From Aporrectodea caliginosa (taxonomy: Eukaryota > Annelida > Clitellata > Crassiclitellata > Lumbricidae), in NCBI GenBank assembly GCA_020284085.1, contig JACEVL010000428.1:288501-352500 (forward strand): a stretch of 64,000 nt of DNA. Reading direction: 5' to 3'. Made by a program: the position numbers and the translations under genes. The notes under the pieces were generated by a model. The model was given only the letters and a program-made list of their open reading frames with translations. It was not told where the DNA came from and searched no databases. The first letter of the stretch is position 1; each line of letters begins with the position of its first letter. Below, piece after piece: positions 33,030 through 44,927 of this stretch.

Positions 33030-36000
33030 TATACATAAAAATTATCACAATAAATAATATATAATATGTAATTTATGTAATATAATTGTTATATACATTA
33101 TTACATAACAATTGTTATAATTAATCTATTATAACAATTACAATATAAGTAATTATTATAAAATTATATAATATTAATAATATATAACATATATTAATAA
33201 TTAATATATGTTATCTATTAATATTATGTTAATTAATATAATATATTAATATTATGTATTATACATATAATTATAATAAATAATTAATATATTTATTAAT
33301 GATATTCATTATTATTATATATTACATATTATTAATAATTATATCACTATAATAAATAATTAATTACAATTATTAAAATTAATTAATATTATTAGTTATA
33401 ATTAAGAGTTATAACTAATAATTATAATTAAATTAATTAGAATGTTATGTGTAAATAATTCTAACTCTAATTATGATATATTATTATGTATTATTAATAA
33501 TATATAATATTTCATATAGATATTATAGTATATATAATGTAATTATTATTATCATATTATAATATTACAATTTAAATATTTATTATTTATATATATTTAT
33601 CATCTAATATCCTATATTATTTATATAATATGTATTATATGTATATAGTCAATATTATATAAGAACTGATTTCAATAATAATATATAATTGAAGGAAACT
33701 ATGTTGGATAAAACTTTAATATTGATATATTTAATTATAATATTATATAATGTAATATTACTATTTTTATAATGCGTTTATAGTACTATAATAATATAAA
33801 TTTAATAATATTTATATATATATATATAATGAAATAATGTTAATAATTATAATAGATATGATTATTGATATATAATACTAATATTATTATATATAATATT
33901 TATATATATAGTTATTTATAATATTATAATATAAATACATATACATTAATGTTATATTGAGTTATTAATATATATATAAATATATATTTTAATATATAAT
34001 ATTAATATATTATAATATGATTAAAATATTATAACGATATATTACATTGTAATTACATATTAATAATGATAATTAATTTAAATTACATTATATTTTGTAT
34101 AAACAATTATCATTTTATAATAAAAATAATATATATATACATATATATATGTATAGATAAATATATATACATATATATATATATACTATGTATATATCTG
34201 TACATATATTGTGTGTATGTATATATTATCATATAATATAATAATTATTATATGATAATTATATATATTGTATATTATTATATAATTATATTTATGTATA
34301 TAAATTATATAATACATAATTAAATTAATATAATTAATAATATTAATATTAATTATAGTTATAATATAATATAATAATTATAAAATTATATAATATTAAT
34401 AATATTAATATATAGTAATATAATTATAAAACATATTATTATATATATAGTATTATATACAATTATATATGTCTATATATATTATATTATATATAATTTA
34501 ATAATTATATAGAATAATTATATGATTATAATAATATTAATTATATTCATAATTTGATATTAATAATTATCATATTATATATTAATATTATATTAATTAA
34601 TATAATATATTAATTAATATATTATATATATAATTATAGTAAATAATTAATTAATATATTTATTAATGATATTAATTAATTTTATATATTATTTTAATAA
34701 TTATATTATTATAAATATTAATTAATGAATATTATTAAATTTACTTAACATTATAGTTATGATTAATAATTATAATTATAATTATTTTAATTATAATATT
34801 ATATAATAATAATTATAATTATAATTATAATATATTATTACATTATTCAACAATATTTATTCTCTCAATCAATCAACATCAATACATCAATAGACAAGCT
34901 GTCGTCTGAAATTAACATCATCAATGCCGTTTGTGTCACATCTCCCTTAGGTCTGGCTCTGTATATATATATATTTATATATAATATATATTTATATATA
35001 ATATATATTATATATATATAGTTATAATATATATATAATATATATAAATTATAACTAAAATTATATTATATTATTACATATTATTAATAATATTTATATA
35101 TATAATGTAATTATTATAAATATAGTATATTATTGATGTAATTATAATTATATTAATAATATATTAATAATATAATAATTATAATACTATCAATAATATT
35201 TATATAATTAATATATATTATATTATAATATCTTATAATATAATATAATTATTATATAATATTATAAATAACATATCTAAATGTCATTAATTGATGCATT
35301 ATATTAGATAATAAATAACTCAATTTATAAATGAAATTTATTAAATTATTAATTACAAGTGTACAAGTTATATTAATTATATATTTAATATTATAAATTA
35401 TAATATTTATTATATTATAATGAAATAATAATTATTATAATAATAATTATATTAAATTGAATATAATTATATTATATAATATATTATAATATTTTTAATA
35501 ATTATAATTATAATTATACTTAATTAGTACTTAGTTATGTAATATAACTAAATAATAATTAATTACTATTATAATTAATATATATTAATATTTCCTAATA
35601 ATAAATAATTATATATTAATTATTACATTAATAATTAACATAATAATAATTTATTATATTATAAATATTTATGATATTAATTATAATATTATATATTACT
35701 ATTAATTAGTATATAATTAATATAATATATTAATTATGTGTTTGTATATAATTATGTTAATAATTAATATTAATTATTATATAATATTTATTTAAATTTA
35801 GTATTAATATATTATACATAGATTGTATTTAATATAAATATAAATGAAATAAAATAAAGAAATGCTTTGTTATAATTATTGTTATTATAATATTACAATT
35901 TCAATATTTATCATTATTTATTGCTTTATCATGTAATATTATATATTATTTATATAATATATATTATACATATATTTAATTTTAATAATATTTTATATTT

Positions 36001-36830
36001 CATTAATAATATATAATTGAAGGAAACTTTGTTGGAAAAACTTTAACATTGAGATATTTAATTATAATATTATATAATATAATATTAATATTAAAAATAA
36101 TTATAACTATTTATAATATTATTATAAATTTAATAATATTTATATATATATAATAAAATAATTATTATATATATAATATATAATATTAATATATTATATT
36201 AACATTTATATATTTAATATTTACATATATTATAATTTATAATATCATAATATTATATAAAATATATATTAATTTTATATATTAATATGTATAATATAAA
36301 TATATTATAATTTGCGTGTAATAATTATAATTTTATATTATAATTATATAATTATATATTAATAATTATAATTAATTTATTATACTATATTTTATAACAT
36401 TAATAAATAATTTAAAATAAATAATGAAATATATATATGTATATACATATATATATAATTACACATTATATATAATTAAACATTTAATTAAATATCTATA
36501 TAATGTATATACATATGTGTATATAAATACATGTTTATATACAAACTTATATTCATTTATCTACATATATACACGTATCAGTTCGTATATATATAAACAA
36601 TACATATAAAATAATGTACAAATTTATATATATGTACATATATATAAAAATACGTATATATATATACAAATATATATACGCATATAGATCGCTCAACATA
36701 CTTCTAGTGTTACTATTACATAATTTTATGAACACATTATACACCAAAATCCTATATTTACGATATACTTACTTACTTACTGACTTACTTATTTACTTTC
36801 ATAACACGCCATATCAAACAGTGACTCTAT
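33030..36830. repeat. Extremely AT-rich block, about 3.8 kb
   Basis: Almost only A and T, made of TATA/TTAATAAT/ATAATTAT motifs with long self-complementary runs. G and C occur in isolated positions. A fragment of about 40 bp near 33,675-33,725 (ATATATAATTGAAGGAAACT and continuing) recurs at 36,010-36,060. The two halves of the block therefore share direct repeats and part of it arose by duplication. No gene is seen. Confidence 0.9.
34855..34975 (-). pseudogene. Inserted 3' fragment of the retroelement-like family
   Basis: The only non-AT island in the block. Its reverse complement (GAGCCAGACCTAAGGGAGATG and following) matches 21,722-21,850, the stop region and 3' trailer of the fragment at 21,601-21,747. 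It ends in AT-rich sequence, as expected for a truncated retroposed 3' end. Confidence 0.65.
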
Positions 36831-37618
36831 GAATATATAGTCCGTGTATATTTAACGAGAAACAAGGACCTTGACAATGACAGAAGAAAAGTAGGTCATA
36901 AATGTACGCACCACGATACCACATATATTATGTGACGATACTAAATGTTTGCCCAGTATTGTATAAATGCATCGTCGGTCATCGCTTGCTTAATAATTCT
37001 GCGTCATTGGAAATTAACGGATAAATTTTCCACTGCTTTACTTTTACTTTCGATTTCAAATTCTTCCTTGCAAGGCTGCTAAGATTGAATATTATTTTAA
37101 CAGATAAGGCATTTAATCCTAAATGTTTTCCAACGTGTCCGAAGCCTGAATTGGTTTCTAATGCGCCTCTGATTTTTCAATGCTATCGCGAAAACAGTTC
37201 TAACGGCTACAAGACCCTATGGCATCGGCACAAATCAACATCTACACAATGGCTCGAAATTCCCAATTCTAAAATCACAGCAGATTCCATGAATTGTAAA
37301 TGAAAAAGCGATTTCTAGAACTGATGCAGAAATAGGTAAAAGTTGTCTTACTCTGTGTTGTTCTATCAACAGTTTCTTATCTAAAATGACAACGCCTTGG
37401 CCTACGTTAGTTATATGTATGCAAATGGCAGGGCGACCCAGTTAGGCTACCTGTGAATGACCTGGTTTCTGTTCGTACTTAGACTGGTTTCCTGCGCTAC
37501 GCAATACGATAGACTTTGGATTATATGGCGGGAATATTTGTGTTAGAATATTGATTATGCCACAATCTCCATAAAACTGCCTGTTCATGCCAATGACTTC
37601 AAAACCTAATTTGGTGCA

Positions 37619-38168
37619 GTGTAATTCTCGTTAACGATAACAATAACGAAAATGTTTGTTAACGAAATTAAAATGATTTCGATAACGATAACTATAACTA
37701 TAGGCCTAACTAAAATTCTTTATTAACTATAACTATAACTATAACCAAAATAACAATAACGAAAATTCATCTTTATTTTCGTAGTACAAATACAAAAAAT
37801 AAAATAAGTGCAATATGGACAATTCGACATAAATGGGACCGAAAATGCGATATTTTTATTATGCAATTTGTCAGTTACTTTGGAAACTCGTGTATTCATG
37901 AAGCTGAATGCACCCACGCTTCAAAGGCTTTCAAAGCTCTGAGCAAATTGTGAAACAGCGTGGTAGTACGCACAATTTTGCTGATAACCTTAATTATTGT
38001 AACTAAGTAGTAACTAAAATTAACTAAAATAAAAATCCATTAAGTATAACTATAACTATAACTAAAAAATAATACTAACCATAACTATAACTATAACTAA
38101 AATTTAAAAAAACCATTAACTATTTACTGTAACTATAACTAAAATAAAATCTGCAAGGAGAATCACAC
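37619..38168. mobile_element. AT-rich MITE, complete copy (AACGATAAC/AACTATAAC type)
   Basis: About 550 bp. The ends GTGTAATTCTC and GAGAATCACAC are inverted repeats. A direct repeat TGGTGCAGTG flanks them (37,612-37,621 and 38,169-38,178, overlapping the left end), giving a target duplication of 7 to 10 bp. In the paralogous flank of copy A (about 17,840-17,860) the sequence runs from CCTAATTTGG to the next part without this insertion. A second, right-truncated copy is at 5,271-5,748. The superfamily is uncertain: hAT or Merlin-like by TSD length. Confidence 0.82.
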
Positions 38169-38266
38169 TGGTGCAGTGTTTCTTAAAACATTTGAATCAT
38201 AAAACGTGTCATACATCAAAGAAGAAACCAAAACAATGATAATACAATCAGGCGATATAACCGTTA

Positions 38267-38830
38267 CTAAGTCAAGTTAAGCCACGGATTTTCCTTCATA
38301 AAATATACGCCATGGCATGTAGGTCTATTCAATTGGCTTTCAGCCCAACATTCTGGAATATTTCTAATGCGGATGTCTACTTCTTTTATGGGTGCTGTCT
38401 CATCATGTTCGGTTTTTGGAGTGTCTTGCGTGGTGAAACATCTTGTAAGACACCAGTGTGTGAAGTAGACGTTGCTGTGTTTGTCATTAGATGGGTGCAC
38501 GAATTTTGTTGACATGATTTCTTACATAGTTTTATGGCCAGATGGCTTCATATGCACCGCTGTCTTCCCCAACAGGGGCCTATGTCCGAGCACCAAAGTC
38601 TTTCCAGTTCTGCGTTCAAAGCTTTCAGATGTGGTGTTGCTACTATCTCTGAGACTTGAAATTACAGCTATCTTCACGTCATATTATTTCCGAGCAGCAG
38701 ACAACAGTGTAGTATGGGAACGAAATTGCAAATTCTCCAGCCTCAGTCATGTCGTGCAGATACTGTGGCCACCTGATGCCAACAAATTCACTTACGGACT
38801 CTTGGTCAGTTGCATAAATACGCATTTCAT
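38267..38830 (-). pseudogene. Coding-like remnant in the 5' flank of block B
   Basis: The minus strand holds a stretch reading IRNIPECWAESQLNRPTCHG (38,267-38,515 open). Farther right, at about 38,640-38,810, is a piece with WPQYLHDMTEAGEF and KIAVISSL-like sequence. The same pieces occur at 50,798-51,045 and 23,970-24,030. The motif order is reminiscent of an OTU-type protease domain but lacks a clear Cys/His site. It is a decayed gene carried with the duplicated block. Confidence 0.35.
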
Positions 38831-39399
38831 TCATTTTTTCATCATAATAGGCTAGCGCAGAGAGCGCCTCTGAGTAGATATCTTGATGAGGAGCTGAATA
38901 AATTCTCAGAATGAATGAATAACAAGAACGATAGACATCTATTGCGCCTCTGGTAGGTTATCTTAGAGGGGCGCTATAAAAGTCCTCTGAATGAATGAAT
39001 GAATCTATTATAAACAATACTTAAGTCATCAAGTTATGAGAAGGAGAAACAAGTTACACTTGCACGGTGGAATAAATTAAGGAATCAAAATTACAGTATA
39101 AGATTAAATGCTGTTGATAATAACACAGAGGAATTACACTAGGCCTATTGCATGGACGGCGTCCAGGCTGTGCTGGCCTAATAAGTGGCAGGATGACAGC
39201 CTTGAAAAGAAGTTCCTGCATGGGCGCCGTCCATGACCGCCCATTCACACTTTAAGCGCTGAGATGGTGTCAGCCAACGTGGAATCATACTCCTTAGTTT
39301 CCAACTATTTTTAGTCTGCCACGTGACCTTAGGATATTGTTCATATAATTTTAGAGATACCTACAAATCAGAGATTTTGTGGGGAATAGTTTCCAGTTT

Positions 39400-39660
39400 T
39401 AATCGAGCGCAATCAACGCATCCAATATTAGACTGTGTGCATTACAGCCGAAGCCACTAAAGTGCATAATGGATATCTGCATAATACACTTATGTGCATA
39501 GAAGATGACCGGTCCCGTTTTAACATAGGGTATTTCAACGGAATACAATTCCGTGTATGTGCATATCGCGTAAGTGCATGATTCAGGTGTAAGCATAGCC
39601 GACTAATACATAATAGCATTGCCGTTTTTCATTGCGCTGTGTATATCAACGCCGCTCAAT
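39400..39660. repeat. Dispersed repeat with GTGCATAA-type motifs, inverted copy
   Basis: Reverse complement of 16,940-17,180, with shared phrases GAGCGCAATCAACGCA, GAAGCCACTAAAGTGCATAA and TAAGCATAGCCGACTA. Confidence 0.65.
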
Positions 39661-39962
39661 TGCATAGGGAGCTTAGAACATTCTGGTCGCTTATAGGCAG
39701 TTCGTCCGCGGACAGCAAACGACTCCGGCTTTCCAGTGGTCTGTCTTATTGCTGCACTGTGTTCCGTATCAGCAGGTGACGTATCTGAATGGTCATGTAC
39801 AGGGCCGATGAGAGGGGGGTCAGGTGGGGTTGCTGCCCCGGGGCCCGGTTCTATGGCAGGGGCCCCTGGCAGGGGCCCGGAAATGTCTAAAACTTTTTTC
39901 AAACTGAAGAAACCTGTGGATTTTGGCCTAATGCAGTCTAATTGCTTCAATTTAATAGCTAG

Positions 39963-40426
39963 GGGGCCGTCCATAAATGGCGTCACGCACCTAGGGGGAA
40001 GGGTGTCGGAAATTTGTGACGATGTGTGACATGGGGAGAGGGGGGTCAGCGAAGTGTGACGTCACATCAGGTCTGTGTAATTAAATTTAACAATTTACAT
40101 TTTAAGTTTAAAATAACAGCACTAATTTTGAGTATTAAAATTTTCATAATTGTTTTGATTATTTTAATGTATACGGGCACCATTATTAATAATTTTCTAA
40201 TTATTTAAATATTTTTCACCATCAGATTTTTAAATATTTATTACAATGACAATAAATGGGATTTGAAACATGTTTTATTATCAAGTGGAAATTCGGTTTT
40301 TTGGGGGGGGTCAGAGCTTTGTGACGTCATTTTTCAGGGAGTGTGACTTTTTGTGACGAAGTGTGACATGGGGGAGGGGGGTCAAAAATCGGCCAAAATA
40401 GCGTGACGTCATTTATGGACGGCCCC
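39963..40426. mobile_element. MITE with GGGGCCGTCCATAAATGGC-type ends
   Basis: About 464 bp. GGGGCCGTCCATAAATG at the left and its complement at the right, each continuing into CGTCACG/CGTGACG. Flanking TAG on both sides suggests a 2-3 bp target duplication. Inside are several GTGACGTCA-like and GTGTGACATGGGG motifs, some inverted. There is no transposase. Ends of this GGCCGTCCATAAA type are widespread among invertebrate DNA transposons, but I do not assign the superfamily. Confidence 0.88.
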
Positions 40427-41390
40427 TAGGTAATGAAGTAAATGAGGTACTAGATCTATTGAATTTCTTTACCAAAATGTAAGCCACGAATTATAACGAA
40501 TATGATGGTGGAAATGAGACTGAAAAGGTTAGCATTGTTGTTAACGAAAACGATTTAATACCTGTGAAACTTAACAGTCTCAGTTGCTCAGTCAGAGGAT
40601 TTAGGAGTGAGAACAGTATAGGCTAGAAGTTGGTCATCACTCATCAAAATGGTTTTTATTTGGACTATCTGCTGATGCAAAGTTAACTGATGCAGATATA
40701 TTTCGATTTCTGATTGAATTCTATACTCTACCGGAATCGTATGCGTGGCCAAGAACTTTGCATTACGGGTGCGTAATGCAAAGTTCTAGGCCATGTTATA
40801 GTTGAATAACTTGAATTTGAAAAATACTGCTTATCAGTAGGCCTATTTTGAGATTTATCAGCAGTCGGCCTAGAATTGATTATTCGTTTTCTGGGAGGCA
40901 TAAAATTGTGACGATGTGTGACATACTGGATGTAAATTCTGAATTGAAATTTGAGTTATTGTCAAAATAAATAATAGTTTAACTTACAGCTGGGTGTAAT
41001 TTATCACAATAAATAATTGATATCAAATTACCAATATTTGAAATTATAATAAAATTATAATTCCATTAAGTTGATAGCGAATTAGAAGATGAAGTGCATT
41101 TAGTCAATTTTACACAGTACCTGTACATGTGAACTTCTCTTAAATGCATACATAGGTTCCAGGCAGTGCCAAGGCTATGCACTTAAGCGGCGTCGACTGT
41201 ATTTATGTACAGTGCTTTTTTCTAGAAAAAGGTTCCGGAACTGAACAAATTCAGATTTATTTTAACGACGTCAAATGAAATCTGAGGTACGATGTATTGA
41301 TGAACCGTGGACCACAGGGCAATATTTTATGAATATTTTATGAATATAAATAAATAAATAGGTTTGCTTTAGTCTAGTAACTCTAGTTCT
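40427..41390. other. Spacer with a near-perfect hairpin, no gene seen
   Basis: No supported frame. 40,747-40,792 is an inverted repeat: two 20-bp arms (GGCCAAGAACTTTGCATTAC and its near complement, one mismatch) around a 6-nt loop. At 41,180-41,207 the end GGCGTCGACTGTA resembles the terminal part of the GTGCATAA-type repeat. Confidence 0.6.
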
Positions 41391-41397
41391 ACTCCAC

Positions 41398-43392
41398 CCT
41401 CAGCACTCTTATTTAGGGGGAGAGACAGACAGACACACAGACAGAAAGACGCACAGACACAGACAGACACATAGATAGACAGACACATCGACAGAGACAC
41501 AGATACAGACGAACACACAGATAGACAGACACAGAAACACTTCTTATCAGCCGTCAAAGGCGCTTATCTTATCTCATCTGGTCTTGTCTTACCTTACTTT
41601 CACTATCTGTCTCTGCTGTCTTACTGTCTGTTTGGCTTAACTTACCTGATCTTCCTCGCTGATTTTGCTGTTGACTACATGAACCTGTGAATAAGTTCGT
41701 TCACAGTACTAGGCGCTTAGTTATTAATTTTTATCCTCGATTTTGTGGCCGTAAGGGCCGTTCACGTCGACCTTATTAATTTTACCAAAATATTACGACA
41801 AGCCCAAGCATGAAATTGTTGTTAATTTAGCGATTTTTTTTTGACTAGTTAACGACTTGTATGTAACAAAGAAACTTCTTCCAGGCTTGGGAGCACCGAT
41901 ACACAGGCACAAAGCAGTGAGTGCAATGCACTAGTTATTAAGTAGCGGAGGTAATGTTGCCCTTGCGTGCTTGGTCACATCCTCGTCTCCGCTTGGCCAG
42001 AAGTCAGACCGGGCTGAAAACGAACACTTCAGATGTCAGGACACGGCTGAAGCCCCCTGGCCACGTCAAGGATCTTAAATCATCGGATCTCCACGCCGTC
42101 TTACCTTAGGACAAGCAAAAACATGCAATGTAGTGGAATTTAGCGATTGAAGAAAATTGACTGGTTTATTGTGTCGGAAGCGACAATTAAGGGTGTGAAA
42201 TATATTATTATGGCCAGTCTCTTTTAGCGACTTCTTAATTACGTAGTATGTTATAATAATACCTGTGAATAAGTTAATTAATAGCACTATAATTAAGTTA
42301 ATAATAATAATAATAATAATAATGTGGCCGCAATATAATAATAATCGAATAATATTATTTTACTTTAATTGATACGACAGACAAACGCATTGAGCTGTAC
42401 ATTTACATAATTTAGCAATTGAAGACAATCTTAAGTATTAACAGAACAGGCCTGACAATACAACAGGCGCTAATAGCATATTAATTCATGTCCGCCCTAA
42501 ACGGGGGCTCTTACTTACACCTCTCGCTCTCTATGTATGTATGTTATATATATGCGCTATCGTGCATGCATATATGTATATCAATCAATCAATCATTTAT
42601 TTATGTAACCTTCAGAAGAGAAAACGAACAAATGAAACAATAAGGCAACGGTTTGACATGTACTGGCTACACGTAGGCCCAGAAGGGATCATGGATCACG
42701 CTAAATAGGGACACCTAAACATGTAAAAAAATACAGATAGGAAAAGAAAAGACAGCCAATCGATACTTGGATTGGAGTAAGCCTTGGGCTCAAAATCAAA
42801 CAAACTAAAAAGAAACATAAGACGGGTACGTACGGTGTATGTGTATGGGTATATGTATGTATGCATGTATTATATACATGTATGAATGGATGTGTCTATG
42901 TATGATATGTAAACTGTATTCACTTCGCTGAGTACCTTACCTTAGAAAGGCTTAACCATTTCATACCTCTTCTCAGCCGTCACAGGCGCTAATATATTAC
43001 CTTGTCTTATCTTACTTTTACCTTCGCTGTCTGTCTGTTTGGCTGACCGAATCTGGTACTATAACTTCCTGTTTAATTTTGCTTTTGACTATAGGAACCT
43101 GTGAATACGGACAGACACACAGACAGATAGACATACACATACAGACACACAGATCCAGACAGACGCACAAACAGACACGCAGACAGATACATAGACACAG
43201 ACACGCACACAGATAGACAGACAGACAGACACACAGACATGACATGCCTCTTCTCAGCCGTCAAAGGCACTTATCTTACCTGACCTTGTCTTACCTTACT
43301 TTTACCCTCGCTGTCTGTCTGTCTGTTTGGCTGACCTTCTACCTTCCCCGTTGATTTTGTTTTTGACTATAGGAACCTGTGAATATGGATAA
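41398..43392. repeat. Three copies of a CAGCCGTCAAAGG...CCTGTGAATA unit with (CAGA)n blocks
   Basis: Units at about 41,549-41,700, 42,974-43,108 and 43,255-43,390. Each runs from CAGCCGTCA(A/C)AGGC through CTTGTCTTACC, a (CTGT)n stretch and GATTTTG to GGAACCTGTGAATA. (ACAGAC)n blocks lie before them at 41,423-41,540 and 43,107-43,240. A fragment of the same unit end is at 23,300-23,345. No gene is seen in these 2 kb. Confidence 0.75.
42300..42540 (-). mobile_element. Degenerate tRNA-Arg-derived SINE copy
   Basis: (AAT)n tail at 42,300-42,322, body with GACAAACGCATTGAGCTGTAC, and a damaged head at about 42,500-42,535 (CCGCCCTAAACGGGGGCTC) in which the B-box part is disrupted. Confidence 0.55.
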
Positions 43393-43958
43393 TTATTTTT
43401 ATTCACAGGACTTAGTTATTTCGTTTAAACACATGCAGTGCAAAACTAGTAAAAGTAAGTGGAATAACCGATCTTTATGGATGCAAACTTGGAGCCGGGA
43501 ATACCAAGTATTATTGTTGCGTTTATGAATGAGACTTAAGTGCGAAAGGGCCTCATTACATTAAAAGTCTGATTACATTTAAAGAATTGGCCGCTCCGTT
43601 GGCGTTTGGTTTCAGGACAGAAAAGTGTGGCATTGGCCTATTGGCTTGTCTAAACCATTTGTTGACCTCAATATAAAAATCGGACCGATCAGAAATTTGT
43701 TGAAATCGATGAGTAAGGAAGGTGAATGATTTCGATATTTGGAAGGGTATTTGCAAGAATTACTTACGCCGAGAATAGGGAAGGCAGTTTTTGTCAGTCC
43801 ACAATTCAGAAACGTAATCAATGCAGGGCATTTGAGGAATAGCCTACTTAACGAGCGCTATATTCCTTGCTTTGATACGTAGGCTACATTTATGACAATG
43901 ACAAGCTGTTTAAGATCTGCTACTAGGGGAGGTAGTAGCAGACAAATCGGTTCATTAG
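43393..43958. other. Spacer, no gene seen
   Basis: Short frames on the minus strand show no family resemblance and no codon bias. Nothing else is recognised. Confidence 0.4.
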
Positions 43959-43959
43959 G

Positions 43960-44130
43960 GTGGTAACCACCGGGCAATAACCCCCGGGCCAATAACCCCC
44001 TAGGAAAACTAACCACCGGTTAAAAGTACATCGTGGCCAATAACCCCCGTGGCCATGGTTACAAGACCATAAACCCCCTAGAAAATGACCCCGAGTCAAG
44101 CCCCCTTCGTGGGCTTGGTTCGGAGGGGAT
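43960..44130. repeat. C-rich dispersed repeat with AATAACCCCC units
   Basis: Four or five units close to CAATAACCCCC(GGGC) with TCGTGGCCAA and CCCTTCGTGGGC phrases shared with 1-118. The runs of C could form i-motif or G-quadruplex structures. Confidence 0.65.
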
Positions 44131-44136
44131 TATTTT

Positions 44137-44170
44137 CATCCTTGATTGCCATTGAAGGCAATCAAGGATG
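44137..44170. repeat. Perfect 14-bp hairpin at a block border
   Basis: CATCCTTGATTGCC and its exact complement separated by six bases. It lies exactly where the C-rich repeat meets the segment shared by TRIM-Kelch blocks B and C. Confidence 0.85.
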
Positions 44171-44445
44171 TTGTTCAGAATTTTCTTGGCAACTACAGAA
44201 CACCAAATTTACTGGTTAACAACATGCTTCATGCGTGCAAAATTACGAAGTGCAACATGTTGCCGAAGATTCATTTTCTGCTTTCGCATTTCGACTTCTT
44301 CCATGCTAATCTTGGTGCAATCAGTGACGAAAGGTTTCATCAGGACATTGCAATTATGGAAAAGCGGTATCAGGGCAACTGGAACCCATCAACGCTGGCT
44401 GACTATTATTATAGTCGGACACTGAAACAGAAAATGAGATGCTGA
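44146..44445 (+). pseudogene. C-terminal fragment of a transposon-associated conserved protein
   Basis: A 99-codon frame with KDVVQNFLGNYRTPN, then LLSHFDFFHANLGAISDERF, and then HQDIAIMEKRYQGNWNPS and a DYYYSRTLK end. I recognise this series (FLGN, HFDFF, NLG, ERFHQD, MEKRYQG, DYCW) from a protein present in many copies in invertebrate genomes and usually ascribed to mobile elements. Only its C-terminus is here. A more decayed copy lies in block B at about 24,960-25,230, so it was already in the ancestral 3' flank. Confidence 0.6.
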
Positions 44446-44927
44446 GTACAAACTAAAATCATTAGCAAAAACACTCGGTTGATCCAATGCAATTATGTCA
44501 GCATCATTGTTGCGATTAAACACAAAAAATTCAATAAAAGTAAATTTAATGTTTCTCCAAATTCCTACGTGATACAGGCAGTCTGAAATTGTAATTGTGT
44601 TTAGCCTGAAGCAGTCTATCATGATCACCAAAAATATTTCTAGAAGCAAAACTTTTTTAAATTAGTTGTCCAGAGTAATTAAACAAAAACAAAAAGAATG
44701 TGTTTGAATGTCGTCCTATCTTTCATCAGCCTCATCATCTGTGGCATTCCCCTCACTGGAGAGTTGTCATGGTCGATTCTCCAAGCCGTCTATATTTCGA
44801 ATTTCGGCGGGCGCAGGTCAGACCGCACCGCTCGTGTCAATATTTGGGGAGGGTGGACAGCTTGTCCCTTCCACCCGAATTTTCATAATACGCCAACGAT
44901 AATATAAGGTATAGAGATCAAAGGCAT
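44446..44927 (+). repeat. 3' flank of TRIM-Kelch block C
   Basis: Matches 25,250-25,690 plus 26,295-26,371 (block B) and the inverse of 20,880-21,400 (block A). It includes the CTCACTGGAGAGTTGTCATG segment and the uninterrupted hAT empty site near 44,885. Confidence 0.85.

Larger units (their letters stand above)
36962..38900 (-). repeat. Distal 5' flank of TRIM-Kelch block B, separated by Merlin
   Basis: TATAAATGCATCGTCGGTCA and what follows continues block B exactly where copy C's flank continues after GAGTATTG (49,535 onward). The segment 29,121-29,563 plus this one is therefore a single flank split by the transposon. It is further interrupted by the MITE at 37,619-38,168. Confidence 0.88.

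Noticed and set aside
43018..43270. Cys/Val/Leu-rich minus-strand frames
   Set aside because: They are translations of the (ACAGAC)n arrays, which occur likewise at 41.4 kb.
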